Notes: generated by a model not told the origin, from the sequence alone. Numbered from the stretch's first letter, positions 50,911-61,523 are shown. The stretch is 64,000 nt of DNA from Cyclobacteriaceae bacterium (GCA_019638255.1 JAHBUD010000001.1:868001-932000), one strand, 5' to 3'. Made by a program: numbers and translations.

Positions 50911-52251
50911 TTAATCGCGTGTGCGAATGGTAACGGATTCATTAATCCAACATCCGACACGTTGAGTGTCTCCGGCCGTCCAGTTTACGAGAAATATATC
51001 CTCCTTTGAAGGGAACTGATCTTTTGCCGAAGCCATTTTTTTACTTTCTCCTGCACGCTGATACATATCATACGCTGCCAGGTAAACGAGTCGATCTTCT
51101 GCCATGCTTTCCTTCTTGGCACAATCAGGAAAGCTCTGGTAATAAAGGTCGCCTATTTTTTCATAGGCTTCTTTCTTACTTCCATCAGCTGTTAATGCCT
51201 GACGGTATAGATCGCGCGCTGCTGACTTTGAGCCTTTACGCGCCTCAATAGCTCCCTGATAAATCAGGATGTCAGCCTTCTCAGAGCCTGTAGAAGAATA
51301 TTCATATGCTTCTTTGAAATACTGATTTGCTTTAGTGTAATTCTCGGATGCGAGGTAACGTATCGCCAGGTTTTTAGCAATACCGTAATCCTTCTCAACT
51401 TTGTTTACAGCTTCAGCAGCCTCTATCCACAGCGGATCATCAGTACATTTATCCTGAAGCATAAAAGCGAATATCTTTTTTGCCAATCCGATGTCGGAAG
51501 GATTCGCTTTGAATTTAGGGCCAAGGTTAGTCCGCACAAAGTCGCAATCCACTTTAACAATGCTAATTAGAATTTTATCAACTTCGTCTTTCCATGAGCG
51601 ATAACGTGTAACCAAATCTTGTTTACCTTGGCTGGAAGCAACTTTGATTTTTGCATCCAACACGTTCATAACAATATCGTACCGCTCAAGAACCTGCTCA
51701 TCGGTAAGATTCTTGAGTTTTACTTTATTAATTCTCACCACTTGCATGTAGGGCATAATAGTTCCGTCAAGCACATCATTACCATTCAGTTTAAATGCCT
51801 GATCCATTAAATCCAGCACATACTTTTCTTTACCGGTTTCATTGGCCCAAAAGGCTGCTGCGGCCAAGGCTTTGCGGTTGATCACATTGGCTTCTTCACC
51901 ACAGTATTGGATACGTAAATCGTAGATTGTCAGCAGGGAATCGACAAGAATACTTTTCTTTGTGGGATCTTTTTCTGCAGTGGCCAGCTTTTGATAAATC
52001 TCAGAGCCATTGATGTATATACTGGTGTTGAGATTGGGTGTATTAGTAAGCAACCAGTTTAGGGGCGGTTTTGCTTTTGCAAATTCATTGTTCTTACGGT
52101 AGTCATCGTACAACGACACCTTTTCTTCAGCTTTTGCTTTTTGTTCGGCATCTTCAGGCCATTTCCACTCTTTACACTGGCTAAAAGCCGCAGAGAAGCT
52201 GATCATTAACAATGCGAAAATCAACTGGGTTACAAAATACTGTTTCATCAT
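50911..52251 (-). CDS. Exported TPR-repeat protein
   Basis: A 446-residue protein. The signal peptide ends near AAFSQC (about residue 25); the cysteine right after SQ is likely the first mature residues rather than a lipobox. Helical repeats fill the rest, with recognisable TPR-like units around 300-385 (ENYTKANQYFKEAYEYSS, KADILIYQGAIEARKGS, AARDLYRQALTADGSKKEAYEKIGDLYY). It may be a scaffold in envelope assembly; its place between a barrel protein and lptC is a conserved arrangement I recall for Bacteroidota. Specific role unknown. Confidence 0.88.
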   Translation of the reverse strand: MMKQYFVTQLIFALLMISFSAAFSQCKEWKWPEDAEQKAKAEEKVSLYDDYRKNNEFAKAKPPLNWLLTNTPNLNTSIYINGSEIYQKLATAEKDPTKKSILVDSLLTIYDLRIQYCGEEANVINRKALAAAAFWANETGKEKYVLDLMDQAFKLNGNDVLDGTIMPYMQVVRINKVKLKNLTDEQVLERYDIVMNVLDAKIKVASSQGKQDLVTRYRSWKDEVDKILISIVKVDCDFVRTNLGPKFKANPSDIGLAKKIFAFMLQDKCTDDPLWIEAAEAVNKVEKDYGIAKNLAIRYLASENYTKANQYFKEAYEYSSTGSEKADILIYQGAIEARKGSKSAARDLYRQALTADGSKKEAYEKIGDLYYQSFPDCAKKESMAEDRLVYLAAYDMYQRAGESKKMASAKDQFPSKEDIFLVNWTAGDTQRVGCWINESVTIRTRD

Positions 52252-52262
52252 TTTTCGAGTTT

Positions 52263-53540
52263 CTAGTCAAACTTTCTTCTAATAAACCACTGGTCGTTAA
52301 ATGTCATGCCGAAATAAACCCTGAAATAAGTCTCTTCTAAAGAATTATTTAGCCTATTGCCTCTTTTTCCTGTGCCAATGGCTAAATCAAGACTTGAACG
52401 GCCTGCTGGTACTGACAAGCCAAAATTAATGCCAAAATCGTTAAGCTGAATATTATTTGTTAAAAAAGGAGACTTTTCATAATGTGCCCCCATTCGGTAG
52501 GTAATTCGCTCAAATAAATTATCCGCAAGGATATCCGGGGTCATTTCACCACCTGCAGCGAATCGATAGGATCTTCCTAAATTCTCGTTAGGTTCTTCAT
52601 TGATACCGCTATACTGCGACCAATCCTGAGCTTTGAACTCAACACCAACCGACCACTTGTAAGATTTACTAAGTGATACCCCTGCCGTTAGTACTGAGGG
52701 TATTGAGACCCTTCCGCGATTTATCTCAAGTGTATCGGATGAAACGGGCACACCACTTAATGACCTGCGTTCAAAAATTGTTTTGTTCGATGCATTCAGG
52801 TCGGTTGCAAATGAATACGTTAAGCCTGCACTAATGCGGTAATCATCTCTTTTTCCTATCGAATCCTGGCTAAACGATAAGCCTCCTGTGAATTGAAAGT
52901 CTTTAATATAGGTCTGCTCATTCACTGCAATGATATAACGCACAGTTTGAGGTGATGTGATTAATACATTGGTGTAATCATTATTAACCGAACCAAAAAG
53001 GTATGCTGCCTTTAACCCTACTGACCAGTTATCATGAAGCTTCACTCCATTCGACCAGTATACTTGCGACAGTCCCCCACTTCCTTGTTCAGAAACCGAA
53101 ATGGTATCTGTTGGATTGGATTCTTTTACAAAACTAAAATAGTCTAATTTGTAGTTGACGTTTGTAAAAGGCATAAGGCCAACTGATGTTGTCCATTTTC
53201 CTGGCTTAACAGGAAATGCGGTAACGAGGTAATTCAGATTGCCATTTGTACTGTTTACGTTAGTAGTGTCGCCTTTTATTGTCTTTGATTCAAGCAGTAT
53301 CCCTGCCTGAAAAACAGTGTAATAGTTATACACAAGCAATGCGGGGTTTTGATTGTTGATGAACCAGAACTGTGGCTGACTTACGCCAACTCCACCCATC
53401 GCCTGATTTTGAATCAAGGCGCTACCATAAGGCTCACCAATACCCAAAGTTGATAAAGGCGATCTTGCAGCTTGCCCCATGGCAACCAACGAAAATAGCG
53501 AAAGTGTGAGGGTAATTAAATACGTACTAATACGAGACAT
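52263..53540 (-). CDS. Outer-membrane beta-barrel protein
   Basis: A 425-residue protein with signal peptide ending near VAMGQAARS (about residue 23). It starts its mature part with SPLSTLGIGEPYGSALIQN, followed by regularly spaced amphipathic strands and a C-terminal FDFK-like aromatic end (QWFIRRKFD). The pattern resembles FadL/PorV-type barrels of Bacteroidota. The start overlaps the coaX 3' end by 14 bases. Ligand or partner unknown. Confidence 0.82.
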   Translation of the reverse strand: MSRISTYLITLTLSLFSLVAMGQAARSPLSTLGIGEPYGSALIQNQAMGGVGVSQPQFWFINNQNPALLVYNYYTVFQAGILLESKTIKGDTTNVNSTNGNLNYLVTAFPVKPGKWTTSVGLMPFTNVNYKLDYFSFVKESNPTDTISVSEQGSGGLSQVYWSNGVKLHDNWSVGLKAAYLFGSVNNDYTNVLITSPQTVRYIIAVNEQTYIKDFQFTGGLSFSQDSIGKRDDYRISAGLTYSFATDLNASNKTIFERRSLSGVPVSSDTLEINRGRVSIPSVLTAGVSLSKSYKWSVGVEFKAQDWSQYSGINEEPNENLGRSYRFAAGGEMTPDILADNLFERITYRMGAHYEKSPFLTNNIQLNDFGINFGLSVPAGRSSLDLAIGTGKRGNRLNNSLEETYFRVYFGMTFNDQWFIRRKFD

Positions 53541-54246
53541 TATGCAGTAAAATGCAGTTTAAACCAATGAGCACCAGATTTGGGCACGCAAATATGGAAG
53601 CTTTAAGCTTGTTTTCAAAAAATGATGTATCGCCACCGCATAAAATCACCTGTAAGTGGGGATATTTTATCCGATAGCGCTCAATTACGCCATTTAATTC
53701 ATCAATTGTTCCCAAAACAATTCCACTTTGAATGCATTGTTCTGTAGTTGAACCGATCAATTCGGGGTATTCCATTGGTTTGGTTAACGGTAATTTGGCG
53801 GTAAACGTATGTACAGCATTAAATCGCATGGCAAGTCCGGGAGAAATTCCACCACCAGGATAATTTTTGTGCGCATCAACAAAATCGTAGGTAATGCAAG
53901 TCCCTGCATCAATAACCAGCGTATCCTGTGCAGGAAAGAGTTGGATAGCGCCACACACACTGGCAATACGATCAAGCCCCAGTGTTTGAGGAGTACTGTA
54001 CCGTATGGTTACCGGCAGCGGTAATTGATGTTGAAGTTTGATTTTATGCGTTGCGTGAGCAACCCATGAAAGCATCTCATCCATGTCCTCCTTTACAGAG
54101 CTAACAATAGCATTAGTAGCCTTTGCGTTAGAAAGATAGCTCTTCAATTCAGATGAGGAAGTGAATACGTGTTTCTCTGTCAACCTTTCATGTTCGAAAA
54201 TTGCTACTTTAGTTGATGAGTTACCGGAATCAATTACAAGATTCAT
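53527..54246 (-). CDS. coaX: Type III pantothenate kinase CoaX
   Basis: About 239 residues from the ATG at 54246; the frame is open further up to 54348 but would intrude on the divergent anmK promoter. It phosphorylates pantothenate in the first step of coenzyme A synthesis and belongs to the actin-like ATPase (ASKHA) fold. Phosphate 1 motif DSGNSSTKVAIFE is at the N-terminus, GLDRIASVCGA and DAGTCITYDFV follow, with GGGISPGLAMRF mid-chain. Head gene of the minus-strand envelope cluster. Confidence 0.95.
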   Translation of the reverse strand: MNLVIDSGNSSTKVAIFEHERLTEKHVFTSSSELKSYLSNAKATNAIVSSVKEDMDEMLSWVAHATHKIKLQHQLPLPVTIRYSTPQTLGLDRIASVCGAIQLFPAQDTLVIDAGTCITYDFVDAHKNYPGGGISPGLAMRFNAVHTFTAKLPLTKPMEYPELIGSTTEQCIQSGIVLGTIDELNGVIERYRIKYPHLQVILCGGDTSFFENKLKASIFACPNLVLIGLNCILLHNVSY

Positions 54247-54274
54247 GGTTGAGTCGTTAGCAAGCAATAAATGT

Positions 54275-55354
54275 ATGGATTCAAAACAAAAATATAAAGT
54301 GCTTGGCCTGATGTCGGGCACTTCGCTGGATGGTGTTGATGTGGCCATCTGTATACTTGAACTAAAGAATGACCGATGGAGCTACAAGATCGAAAAGGCC
54401 ATTACTGTTCCCTATTCCGCATCTTGGAAAAAGAAGCTTAGGCAGGCTCATTCAACATCGGCTGAAGAGCTTTTGCAAATGCACCATGACTATGGAAATT
54501 TTCTGGGGAAACTCTGCAGGAAATTTTTACAGTTGTATGACCTACGAAAAGTTGATTTTATCGCCTCACACGGCCACACTGTTTTTCATCAACCGAAACG
54601 TGGATTTACATTTCAATTGGGCAATGGGTATTCCTTACATGTCGCTGCAGGTATACCAGTAGTATGCGATTTCAGAAGCATGGATGTTGCGTTGGGCGGG
54701 CAAGGCGCTCCGCTTGTTCCTGCTGGTGAACGTTTTCTTTTTGCAGATTATGATGTTTGCCTGAACCTCGGTGGCATTGCAAACCTTTCGCAACAGCTAA
54801 AAAACAAGCGCCAAGCATATGACATTTGCTTCGTTAACATGGGCTTGAACTACCTGGCTGAAAAAGCGGGCAAATCGTTTGACCGGAATGGTGCTATGGC
54901 TGCCAAGGGTTCGCTTAACACAAATATGATGCGCAAACTTTCAACGATCTATGCCAAAATAAAACATGAAAGACCATCGTTAGGCCGGGAGTTTTTCGAG
55001 AAGCATATAATGCCTGTGCTTGATGTCGAGTCGATTGAATTGTATGATCGGATGAGCACCTTCACTGAATCTGCCGCTGCCCAAATTGCAGACTCAATTC
55101 AACACAATAAAAAAAGAATGTCGGTGCTGTGTACGGGGGGTGGCGCATTCAACACATACCTGATTTATCGATTGATGGAACATCTTGGCAACAAGGCTGA
55201 TTTGATTGTGCCCGATTCAGATATTGTAAAGTTCAAGGAGGCATTGATTTTTGCTTTTCTGGGCGTGAAGTGTGTTCGCGGAGAAATCAACTGCCTTACG
55301 AGTGTTACCGGCTCTGCACGTGATAGCTGCGGTGGCGTGTTGATTGGTTTCTAA
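54275..55354 (+). CDS. anmK: Anhydro-N-acetylmuramic acid kinase
   Basis: About 359 residues from the ATG at 54275; the longer open frame back to 54161 overlaps coaX and is unlikely. It phosphorylates and hydrates 1,6-anhydro-MurNAc, recycling cell-wall turnover products. The ATP-binding LMSGTSLDGVDVA is at the N-terminus, then ASHGHTVFHQP, LNLGGIANLS, NMGLNYLAEKAG and CTGGGAFNTYLI. Divergent from coaX; only 28 bases separate the starts. Confidence 0.95.
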   Translation: MDSKQKYKVLGLMSGTSLDGVDVAICILELKNDRWSYKIEKAITVPYSASWKKKLRQAHSTSAEELLQMHHDYGNFLGKLCRKFLQLYDLRKVDFIASHGHTVFHQPKRGFTFQLGNGYSLHVAAGIPVVCDFRSMDVALGGQGAPLVPAGERFLFADYDVCLNLGGIANLSQQLKNKRQAYDICFVNMGLNYLAEKAGKSFDRNGAMAAKGSLNTNMMRKLSTIYAKIKHERPSLGREFFEKHIMPVLDVESIELYDRMSTFTESAAAQIADSIQHNKKRMSVLCTGGGAFNTYLIYRLMEHLGNKADLIVPDSDIVKFKEALIFAFLGVKCVRGEINCLTSVTGSARDSCGGVLIGF

Positions 55355-55387
55355 GGGTTTACCATCTTTGCCGCCATACTTTTAATT

Positions 55388-56614
55388 ATGCTGGAACTCT
55401 TCAAGAAATTCGAAAATAAACGACCTGAAATTGTATTTGAGTGGAAAGATGTTGAAACCGAGGCGGAAGGCTGGGTGGTTATAAATTCCCTCAGGGGTGG
55501 TGCAGCAGGAGGAGGCACACGCATGCGATTGGGTTTGGATAAGCATGAGGTTGAATCGCTGGCTAAAACCATGGAGGTGAAGTTTACCGTTTCCGGTCCG
55601 CCCATTGGAGGCGCAAAGTCAGGAATAAATTTTGATCCGAATGATCCTCGTAAAGAAGGTGTGCTGCAACGTTGGTATGCCGCAGTTATGCCATTGCTTA
55701 AATATTATTACGGTACTGGAGGGGATTTGAATGTAGATGAAATTCATGAAGTAATTCCCATTACGGAAGATGTTGGCATCTGGCATCCGCAGGAAGGTGT
55801 ATTTACCGGACACTATCGGCCAAGCGAAGCGCAGAAAGTAAACCGAATAGGTCAGCTCAGGCAAGGCGTGATAAAAGTGATAGAGGATGAGCGTTTCACA
55901 CCATCATTGCAAAAGAAATACACAATAGCAGACATGTGCACCGGATATGGTGTAGCAGAGGCAATCAAGCATTACTATAACATTTGGGGTGGTGAGTTGC
56001 GCGGTAAACGTGCCGTTGTTCAAGGTTGGGGCAATGTGGGGGCAGCAGCGGGTTTTTACCTGACTAAAATGGGTGTTAAGATTGTGGGCGTTATTACACG
56101 GGACGGTGGCGTAATTCGCAATACAGGATTTACACCAGAAGAGATTATAAAACTTGTTGTGGATCGTGTCAACAACAAAATTTCTTCTGTTGAGCTTATT
56201 CCTTATGAGGAACTCGAGCAAAAAATTTGGGATCAACAATTTGAAATTTTCATTCCCGCGGCTGCTTCACGTCTAGTCACAAAAGATCAGGTCAACCGAA
56301 TGATTGCTTCAGGTATTGAAGTCTTTTCCTGCGGGGCTAATGTTCCTTTTGCCGACCCGGAAATATTCTTTGGGCCAACCGGTGTATATGCCGATGAAAA
56401 ATTTTCAGTTATACCTGACTTCATTGCCAACTGTGGAATGGCACGCGTATTTGCCCACTTTATGGAACGGGAAGTAAGCATGGATGACGAGTCAATCTTT
56501 GAAGATATTTCCACAGTCATAAAACGTGCCTTAGAGAAAACCCATCAGGTTCATTCTTCCAAAACGGGGATTGCACAAGCTTCTTTCGAGATTGCTATGC
56601 GTCAACTGATTTAA
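55388..56614 (+). CDS. Glu/Leu/Phe/Val family amino-acid dehydrogenase
   Basis: A 408-residue NAD(P)-dependent oxidative deaminase. The N-terminal dimerisation domain includes SLRGGAAGGGTRMRLG and GPPIGGAKSGINFDP, with the catalytic lysine in the latter. The Rossmann turn is VQGWGNVGAAAGFYL, and NCGMARVFAHFMERE is near the C-terminus. Whether glutamate, leucine or valine is preferred cannot be told by eye. The length fits glutamate-type enzymes of Bacteroidota. Confidence 0.9.
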   Translation: MLELFKKFENKRPEIVFEWKDVETEAEGWVVINSLRGGAAGGGTRMRLGLDKHEVESLAKTMEVKFTVSGPPIGGAKSGINFDPNDPRKEGVLQRWYAAVMPLLKYYYGTGGDLNVDEIHEVIPITEDVGIWHPQEGVFTGHYRPSEAQKVNRIGQLRQGVIKVIEDERFTPSLQKKYTIADMCTGYGVAEAIKHYYNIWGGELRGKRAVVQGWGNVGAAAGFYLTKMGVKIVGVITRDGGVIRNTGFTPEEIIKLVVDRVNNKISSVELIPYEELEQKIWDQQFEIFIPAAASRLVTKDQVNRMIASGIEVFSCGANVPFADPEIFFGPTGVYADEKFSVIPDFIANCGMARVFAHFMEREVSMDDESIFEDISTVIKRALEKTHQVHSSKTGIAQASFEIAMRQLI

Positions 56615-56625
56615 ACGACTTTGCT

Positions 56626-58002
56626 TTAGTGAACTGAAAAGAACGGATAGGTTAACAGGTATGTGATGGCTCCTGCAAAATAGCCCATCAACGCCAAAAG
56701 GGTAATACGCTTCAGATACCAGATGAAATCGATTTTTTCCATACCCATGGCGGCTACACCTGCAGCCGATCCGATAATCAACATACTGCCACCAGTTCCT
56801 GCACAATACGCCAGGTACTCCCAAATCATGTGATCAGGAGGGTAAACATTCATGTCGTACATACCCATGCTGGCGGCCACCAGCGGAACATTATCAACAA
56901 TGGATGACAAAATTCCAATCAGGGTAATGATAACGCTGATGTTGCCTAACTTCTCGGTAAGATATTCAGCAAAATTATGCAGTGTGCCCATGGCTTCAAG
57001 CGATCCAACGGCCAGCAAAATTCCAAGGAAAAAGAGTACGCTGGACATATCGATTCGACTAAGGGCATGAGCGGCTGTGTATTGTTTTTTCGAAGCTTCA
57101 TCCATATCCGGATTGATGAGTTCCGAGACCACCCATAATACTCCCAAGCCAAGCATCATGCCCAGGTAAGGAGGCAAGTGGGTAATGGTTTTAAAAATGG
57201 GAACTGAAATAAGTGCACAAACACCAACAATTAGCATCAGCGTTCCGCCACCGCTCGATTGCTGATCATCTTCTTTTGTTTTGGGTGTCTCACCTAACTC
57301 GCCTTTCAGTTTAAAGTTGAGATAGATAAGCGGAATAACAGCACAGACAATAGAAGGAAGGATTAATGTTTTTACAATGTTCACCGCGGTGATTTGACCG
57401 CCAATCCAAAGCATAGTGGTGGTAACATCACCAATGGGTGACCAGGCTCCACCGGCATTAGCCGACACTACGATCATACCTGCGAAAAACAATCGCATTT
57501 CCTTGTTGGGTATGAGCTTTCGTACCAGCGATACCATAACGATGGTTGTTGTTAGGTTATCCAGTATGGCGGAAAGAATAAAAGCTACACCGCACACGAT
57601 CCATAATAATTTTTTTGGACTTTTTGTGCGGATGCGGTCAGTAATGAATTTGAATCCATGATGGGCATCTACTAATTCCACAATGGTCATGGCGCCCATC
57701 AGAAAAAACAGAATCTGTGCAATCTCATCAAGGTGTTCACCCAATTGTTCAAGAACAAACTCACGATGAATATCGCCTGTTGAAAGTGCGCTAAAATTCG
57801 CTGTGGTTCTTTTGAGATCATCCAGAAAATGGGTGTAGTGCGAGCTGTCCAACAAGGTTTGCGGTGAATCGGCTACCATGAAAAGTGTCCAGCAGATTAC
57901 TCCGGTAAGAAGAGCAGAAGCGGTTTTATTTATTTTAATGGGATGCTCAAGGGCAATGGCAAGGTACCCGATGACGAAGATGAGAATGATGACCAGTTCC
58001 AT
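56626..58002 (-). CDS. nhaD: NhaD-type sodium:proton antiporter
   Basis: A 458-residue inner-membrane protein with about 11 hydrophobic helices. The IT-superfamily/NhaD motifs are present: SAILDNLTTTIVMVSLVRKL, VVSANAGGAWSPIGDVTTTMLW and, near the C-terminus, SSIVDNVPLVAASMGMYD and CAGTGGSMLIIGSAAGVAAMG. It exchanges sodium (or lithium) for protons across the inner membrane. It stands alone between the amino-acid dehydrogenase and lysC. Confidence 0.93.
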   Translation of the reverse strand: MELVIILIFVIGYLAIALEHPIKINKTASALLTGVICWTLFMVADSPQTLLDSSHYTHFLDDLKRTTANFSALSTGDIHREFVLEQLGEHLDEIAQILFFLMGAMTIVELVDAHHGFKFITDRIRTKSPKKLLWIVCGVAFILSAILDNLTTTIVMVSLVRKLIPNKEMRLFFAGMIVVSANAGGAWSPIGDVTTTMLWIGGQITAVNIVKTLILPSIVCAVIPLIYLNFKLKGELGETPKTKEDDQQSSGGGTLMLIVGVCALISVPIFKTITHLPPYLGMMLGLGVLWVVSELINPDMDEASKKQYTAAHALSRIDMSSVLFFLGILLAVGSLEAMGTLHNFAEYLTEKLGNISVIITLIGILSSIVDNVPLVAASMGMYDMNVYPPDHMIWEYLAYCAGTGGSMLIIGSAAGVAAMGMEKIDFIWYLKRITLLALMGYFAGAITYLLTYPFFSVH

Positions 58003-58137
58003 TAATCCAGTAGGTTTAATATCAATGCACTAATATTAATGCATGGTGGCAGCATCACCAAATTAATTTGTGATTAACGGAATAACCTTTACCGGGTAAG
58101 GTAGTTTGGATGCTCTTTTCCGCTTCTAAAGACTGGT

Positions 58138-59460
58138 TTAGTCAAGATTAAAAACACCTTGGTTTAACTCAATGAGTGTTTTTTCCTTGTGACGGGAATC
58201 AACCAAAATGGAAATATTGTTGTAGCTACCACCTACGGACACCATGCGGATGGGGATGTCCTTCAGGCAGTTGAATATTTTATCCAGCACACCTTTTTGC
58301 TGGCCGATATGATGGCCTACAACACAAATGATGGATTGATTTTTGTCAATTTCAACACTTCCAAACACAGTAAGTTCCTCTATAATTTTATCGAGGTTTG
58401 CGTTGTTATCAATGGTTAGTGATACGGCCACCTCGGAAGTAGAGATCATATCAATTGGTGTTTTGAATTGCTCGAAGATTTCAAAAACCTTTCTCAAAAA
58501 ACCATAAGCCATCAGCATGCGCGATGATTTTATTTTAATGGCGGTAATGCCGTCCTTGGCGGCTACAGCTTTAAACACACTTGCGGTTTCTTTATCGCTG
58601 ATGATGGTGCCAGGGGCCCTCTCGTCCATGGTATTTTTCAGTCGCACCGGTACACTATACTTTTGAGCAGGCACAATGGTAGAGGGGTGTAAAATCTTAG
58701 CGCCAAAATAAGCCAACTCGGAGGCCTCATCAAAAGTAAGCTCCGAAATGGGGAAGGTCTTTTTCACTACACGCGGATCGTTGTTGTGCATACCGTCAAT
58801 GTCGGTCCAGATTTGTATTTCTTCTGCACCTATGGCTGCGCCAATCAGCGAGGCTGTGTAGTCGCTTCCGCCCCGTTTCAGGTTATCGATTTCGTTTCGA
58901 TGGTTTCGGCAAATGTACCCTTGCGTAATGATAAGGTCAATATGTTGTAACGACCTGAGCAGCGGTTTAAGACGTTGCGAAATTTTTTCCAATTCTGGCT
59001 CTTCATTTTCATCGATTGACATAAAATACAAGGCCGGTAACAAGCGGGCATTTATTTTTCGCTCCTGTAAATGCTGATAAAACAGTTCTGTAGAAATCAG
59101 TTCGCCTTGTGCCAATAGTTCACGATTACTCTTGTCATCAAACTGTCCGGCTGCCAGTAGGCGCATGAAAATGAAAAACCTGCTTACTGTTTCCTGGCCA
59201 ATGGCTTTGAAGTTATCAGATGCGTAAAGTTCACTTATAAACAACTGGTAATGGTTTTCCAGCGTAGCAATTTCCTTTTCGGCCGAAGCCAAATCGCCTT
59301 TTAGCAGAAAATCACCAATGGTTACAAGCGCGTTGGTTGTGCCCGATAGGGCCGACAACACCACAACCTTTTGCCCCGGAGTTTCGGTTACAAGGTTGGC
59401 GATTTTTTTCATGCGCTCCGGCTTGCCTACCGAAGTGCCACCGAATTTTAGTACTAGCAT
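58138..59460 (-). CDS. lysC: Aspartate kinase (monofunctional)
   Basis: A 440-residue kinase that phosphorylates aspartate for lysine, threonine and methionine synthesis. The N-terminal KFGGTSVGKPERM, kinase-core LKRGGSDYTASLIGAAIGA, WTDIDGMHNNDPRVV and YFGAKILHPSTI are all present, followed by two ACT regulatory domains (about 300-440) for feedback. There is no fused homoserine dehydrogenase. CAAAGTTA at 59481-59488 reads TAACTTTG leftward, a perfect -7 element just upstream and overlapping the region after the dnaK terminator. Confidence 0.95.
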   Translation of the reverse strand: MLVLKFGGTSVGKPERMKKIANLVTETPGQKVVVLSALSGTTNALVTIGDFLLKGDLASAEKEIATLENHYQLFISELYASDNFKAIGQETVSRFFIFMRLLAAGQFDDKSNRELLAQGELISTELFYQHLQERKINARLLPALYFMSIDENEEPELEKISQRLKPLLRSLQHIDLIITQGYICRNHRNEIDNLKRGGSDYTASLIGAAIGAEEIQIWTDIDGMHNNDPRVVKKTFPISELTFDEASELAYFGAKILHPSTIVPAQKYSVPVRLKNTMDERAPGTIISDKETASVFKAVAAKDGITAIKIKSSRMLMAYGFLRKVFEIFEQFKTPIDMISTSEVAVSLTIDNNANLDKIIEELTVFGSVEIDKNQSIICVVGHHIGQQKGVLDKIFNCLKDIPIRMVSVGGSYNNISILVDSRHKEKTLIELNQGVFNLD

Positions 59461-59500
59461 AGTTGTGAAAATTGAGCCGACAAAGTTAGGGAAGGCATCA

Positions 59501-59535
59501 TAATAAAAAAGTCCTAATGAGAACCATCAGGACTT
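59501..59535 (-). terminator. Rho-independent terminator after dnaK
   Basis: An 11-bp stem AAGTCCTAATG/CATCAGGACTT (59509-59519 with 59525-59535, one wobble) has a 5-base loop and is followed leftward by six T. It is 24 bases past the dnaK stop. Confidence 0.92.
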
Positions 59536-59558
59536 TATACTTGAACGAATGAAGTTAA

Positions 59559-61475
59559 TTACTTCTTGTCGTTTACTTCTTCGTATTCAACATCCGATAC
59601 ATTGCCAGCATCGTTTGCACTGCCTGAGGCTCCTGCATCGGCACCCGGTTGTGCTGCACCTGCTTGTTGCTGTGCCTGGTAAATCTCCTGCGAAGCGGTC
59701 TGCCAGGCAGCATTAAGAGCAGCCATAGCCGCATCAATAGCAGCGATGTCCTGATTCTTGTGCGCTTCTTTCAGTTTACCTAAGGCATCGTTAAGGGCAT
59801 TTTTATTTCCATCGGAAAGCTTATCGCCATATTCTTTCAATTGTTTTTCTGTTTGGAAAATCAATGAATCAGCCTGGTTAATCTTTTCAGCACGCTCTTT
59901 AACCTGCTTATCAGCTTCGGCATTAGCCTGTGCTTCGCGTTTCATGTTTTCAATTTCTGCATCGGTTAATCCGCTGGAGGCCTCTATACGAATCTTTTGT
60001 TCTTTGCCGGTTCCCTTATCTTTTGCAGAAACGTGGAGGATACCGTTGGCATCAATATCGAAGGTTACTTCAACTTGGGGCAAACCGCGCGGTGCCGGAG
60101 GAATACCATCCAGGTGAAAGCGACCGATTGTACGGTTATCTTTCGCCATAGGGCGCTCGCCTTGCAACACATGTATCTCAACAGAAGGTTGGTTATCAGC
60201 CGCGGTGGAGAACACTTCCGATTTCTTTGAAGGAATGGTTGTGTTGCTTTCAATCAGTTTGGTAAATACACCACCCAGTGTTTCGATACCCAAGGAAAGC
60301 GGAGTAACATCCAACAGCAGAACATCCTTTACTTCACCGGTTAATACACCACCTTGAATAGCTGCTCCAACTGCCACTACTTCGTCAGGGTTAACGCCTT
60401 TAGAGGGTTTCTTGCCGAAAAACTTTTCAACTTCTTCTTGAATGCGGGGTATACGCGTTGATCCCCCCACCAATATCACTTCATCGATTTCGCCTACTGA
60501 AACACTTGCATCCTCAACTGCTTTCCGGCAAGGCTCCAATGTTCTGCGCACCAGGTCATCCACCAGTTGCTCGAATTTAGCCCGGCTTAATTTCTTCACC
60601 AGGTGTTCAGGTACGCCATCAATGGAGGTGACGTAAGGCAGGTTTATCTCAGTTTCCTGCGAGCTTGATAATTCTATTTTAGCTTTTTCAGCAGCTTCCT
60701 TCAAGCGTTGAAGTGCCATCGGGTCTTTACGAAGGTCAATGTTACGCTCAGCCTTGAATTCATCGGCCAGCCAGTTGATGATTTTCATGTCGAAGTCATC
60801 ACCACCCAGGTGAACATCACCGTTGGTTGATTTAACTTCAAACACACCATCACCTAATTCAAGAATGGAAATATCGAATGTACCACCACCAAGGTCGTAC
60901 ACAGCTATTTTCATGTCCCTGTTCTTCTTATCTAAGCCATAGGCCAATGCGGCCGCAGTGGGCTCATTAATAATGCGCTTAACATCCAGGCCTGCAATCT
61001 GACCGGCTTCTTTAGTTGCCTGTCGTTCGGCATCATTGAAGTAGGCCGGAACGGTAATAACCGCTTCGCTTACCGTTGTTCCCAGGTAATCTTCTGCTGT
61101 GCTTTTCATTTTCTGAAGCACCATGGCAGAAATTTCCTGTGGTGTATACAGGCGATCGCCAATGCGAACACGTATGGTGTCGTTGTTACCAGTTTCTACC
61201 TGGTAGCTAACGATTTTTTTCTCTTCACTAACATCGTTGAATTTTTTGCCCATAAAGCGCTTGATGGACGTCACCGTGTTTTTCGGGTTGGTGATAGCCT
61301 GGCGCTTGGCCGGATCGCCCACTTTGCGTTCACCTTTACCGCCATCCAAAAAGGCTACAATGGATGGTGTAGTTCTGCGTCCTTCGCTGTTGGGTATTAC
61401 AACGGGCTCATTTCCCTCCATTACGGCCACGCAGGAGTTGGTTGTGCCCAAGTCGATTCCAATGATTTTTCCCAT
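59559..61475 (-). CDS. dnaK: Molecular chaperone DnaK (Hsp70)
   Basis: A 638-residue Hsp70. The ATPase domain opens [18 protein letters not shown], with [15 protein letters not shown] and [14 protein letters not shown]; the substrate domain follows ([17 protein letters not shown]). The helical lid ends in a Gln/Ala/Gly-rich linker and an acidic tail YEEVNDKK. Neither dnaJ nor grpE is adjacent. The upstream region has an RpoN-like promoter and a TGTCA repeat (see separate entry). Confidence 0.98.
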   Translation of the reverse strand: MGKIIGIDLGTTNSCVAVMEGNEPVVIPNSEGRRTTPSIVAFLDGGKGERKVGDPAKRQAITNPKNTVTSIKRFMGKKFNDVSEEKKIVSYQVETGNNDTIRVRIGDRLYTPQEISAMVLQKMKSTAEDYLGTTVSEAVITVPAYFNDAERQATKEAGQIAGLDVKRIINEPTAAALAYGLDKKNRDMKIAVYDLGGGTFDISILELGDGVFEVKSTNGDVHLGGDDFDMKIINWLADEFKAERNIDLRKDPMALQRLKEAAEKAKIELSSSQETEINLPYVTSIDGVPEHLVKKLSRAKFEQLVDDLVRRTLEPCRKAVEDASVSVGEIDEVILVGGSTRIPRIQEEVEKFFGKKPSKGVNPDEVVAVGAAIQGGVLTGEVKDVLLLDVTPLSLGIETLGGVFTKLIESNTTIPSKKSEVFSTAADNQPSVEIHVLQGERPMAKDNRTIGRFHLDGIPPAPRGLPQVEVTFDIDANGILHVSAKDKGTGKEQKIRIEASSGLTDAEIENMKREAQANAEADKQVKERAEKINQADSLIFQTEKQLKEYGDKLSDGNKNALNDALGKLKEAHKNQDIAAIDAAMAALNAAWQTASQEIYQAQQQAGAAQPGADAGASGSANDAGNVSDVEYEEVNDKK

Positions 61476-61523
61476 GATATGCTGTATTTTAAATATTCTG
61501 AATTTCTAAGTCAGATAACGCTT

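Noticed and set aside
54161..54274. N-terminal extension of AnmK
   Set aside because: The frame is open but lies within the divergent coaX coding sequence; the kinase motif MSGTSLDG begins soon after the ATG at 54275, so the shorter start is right.
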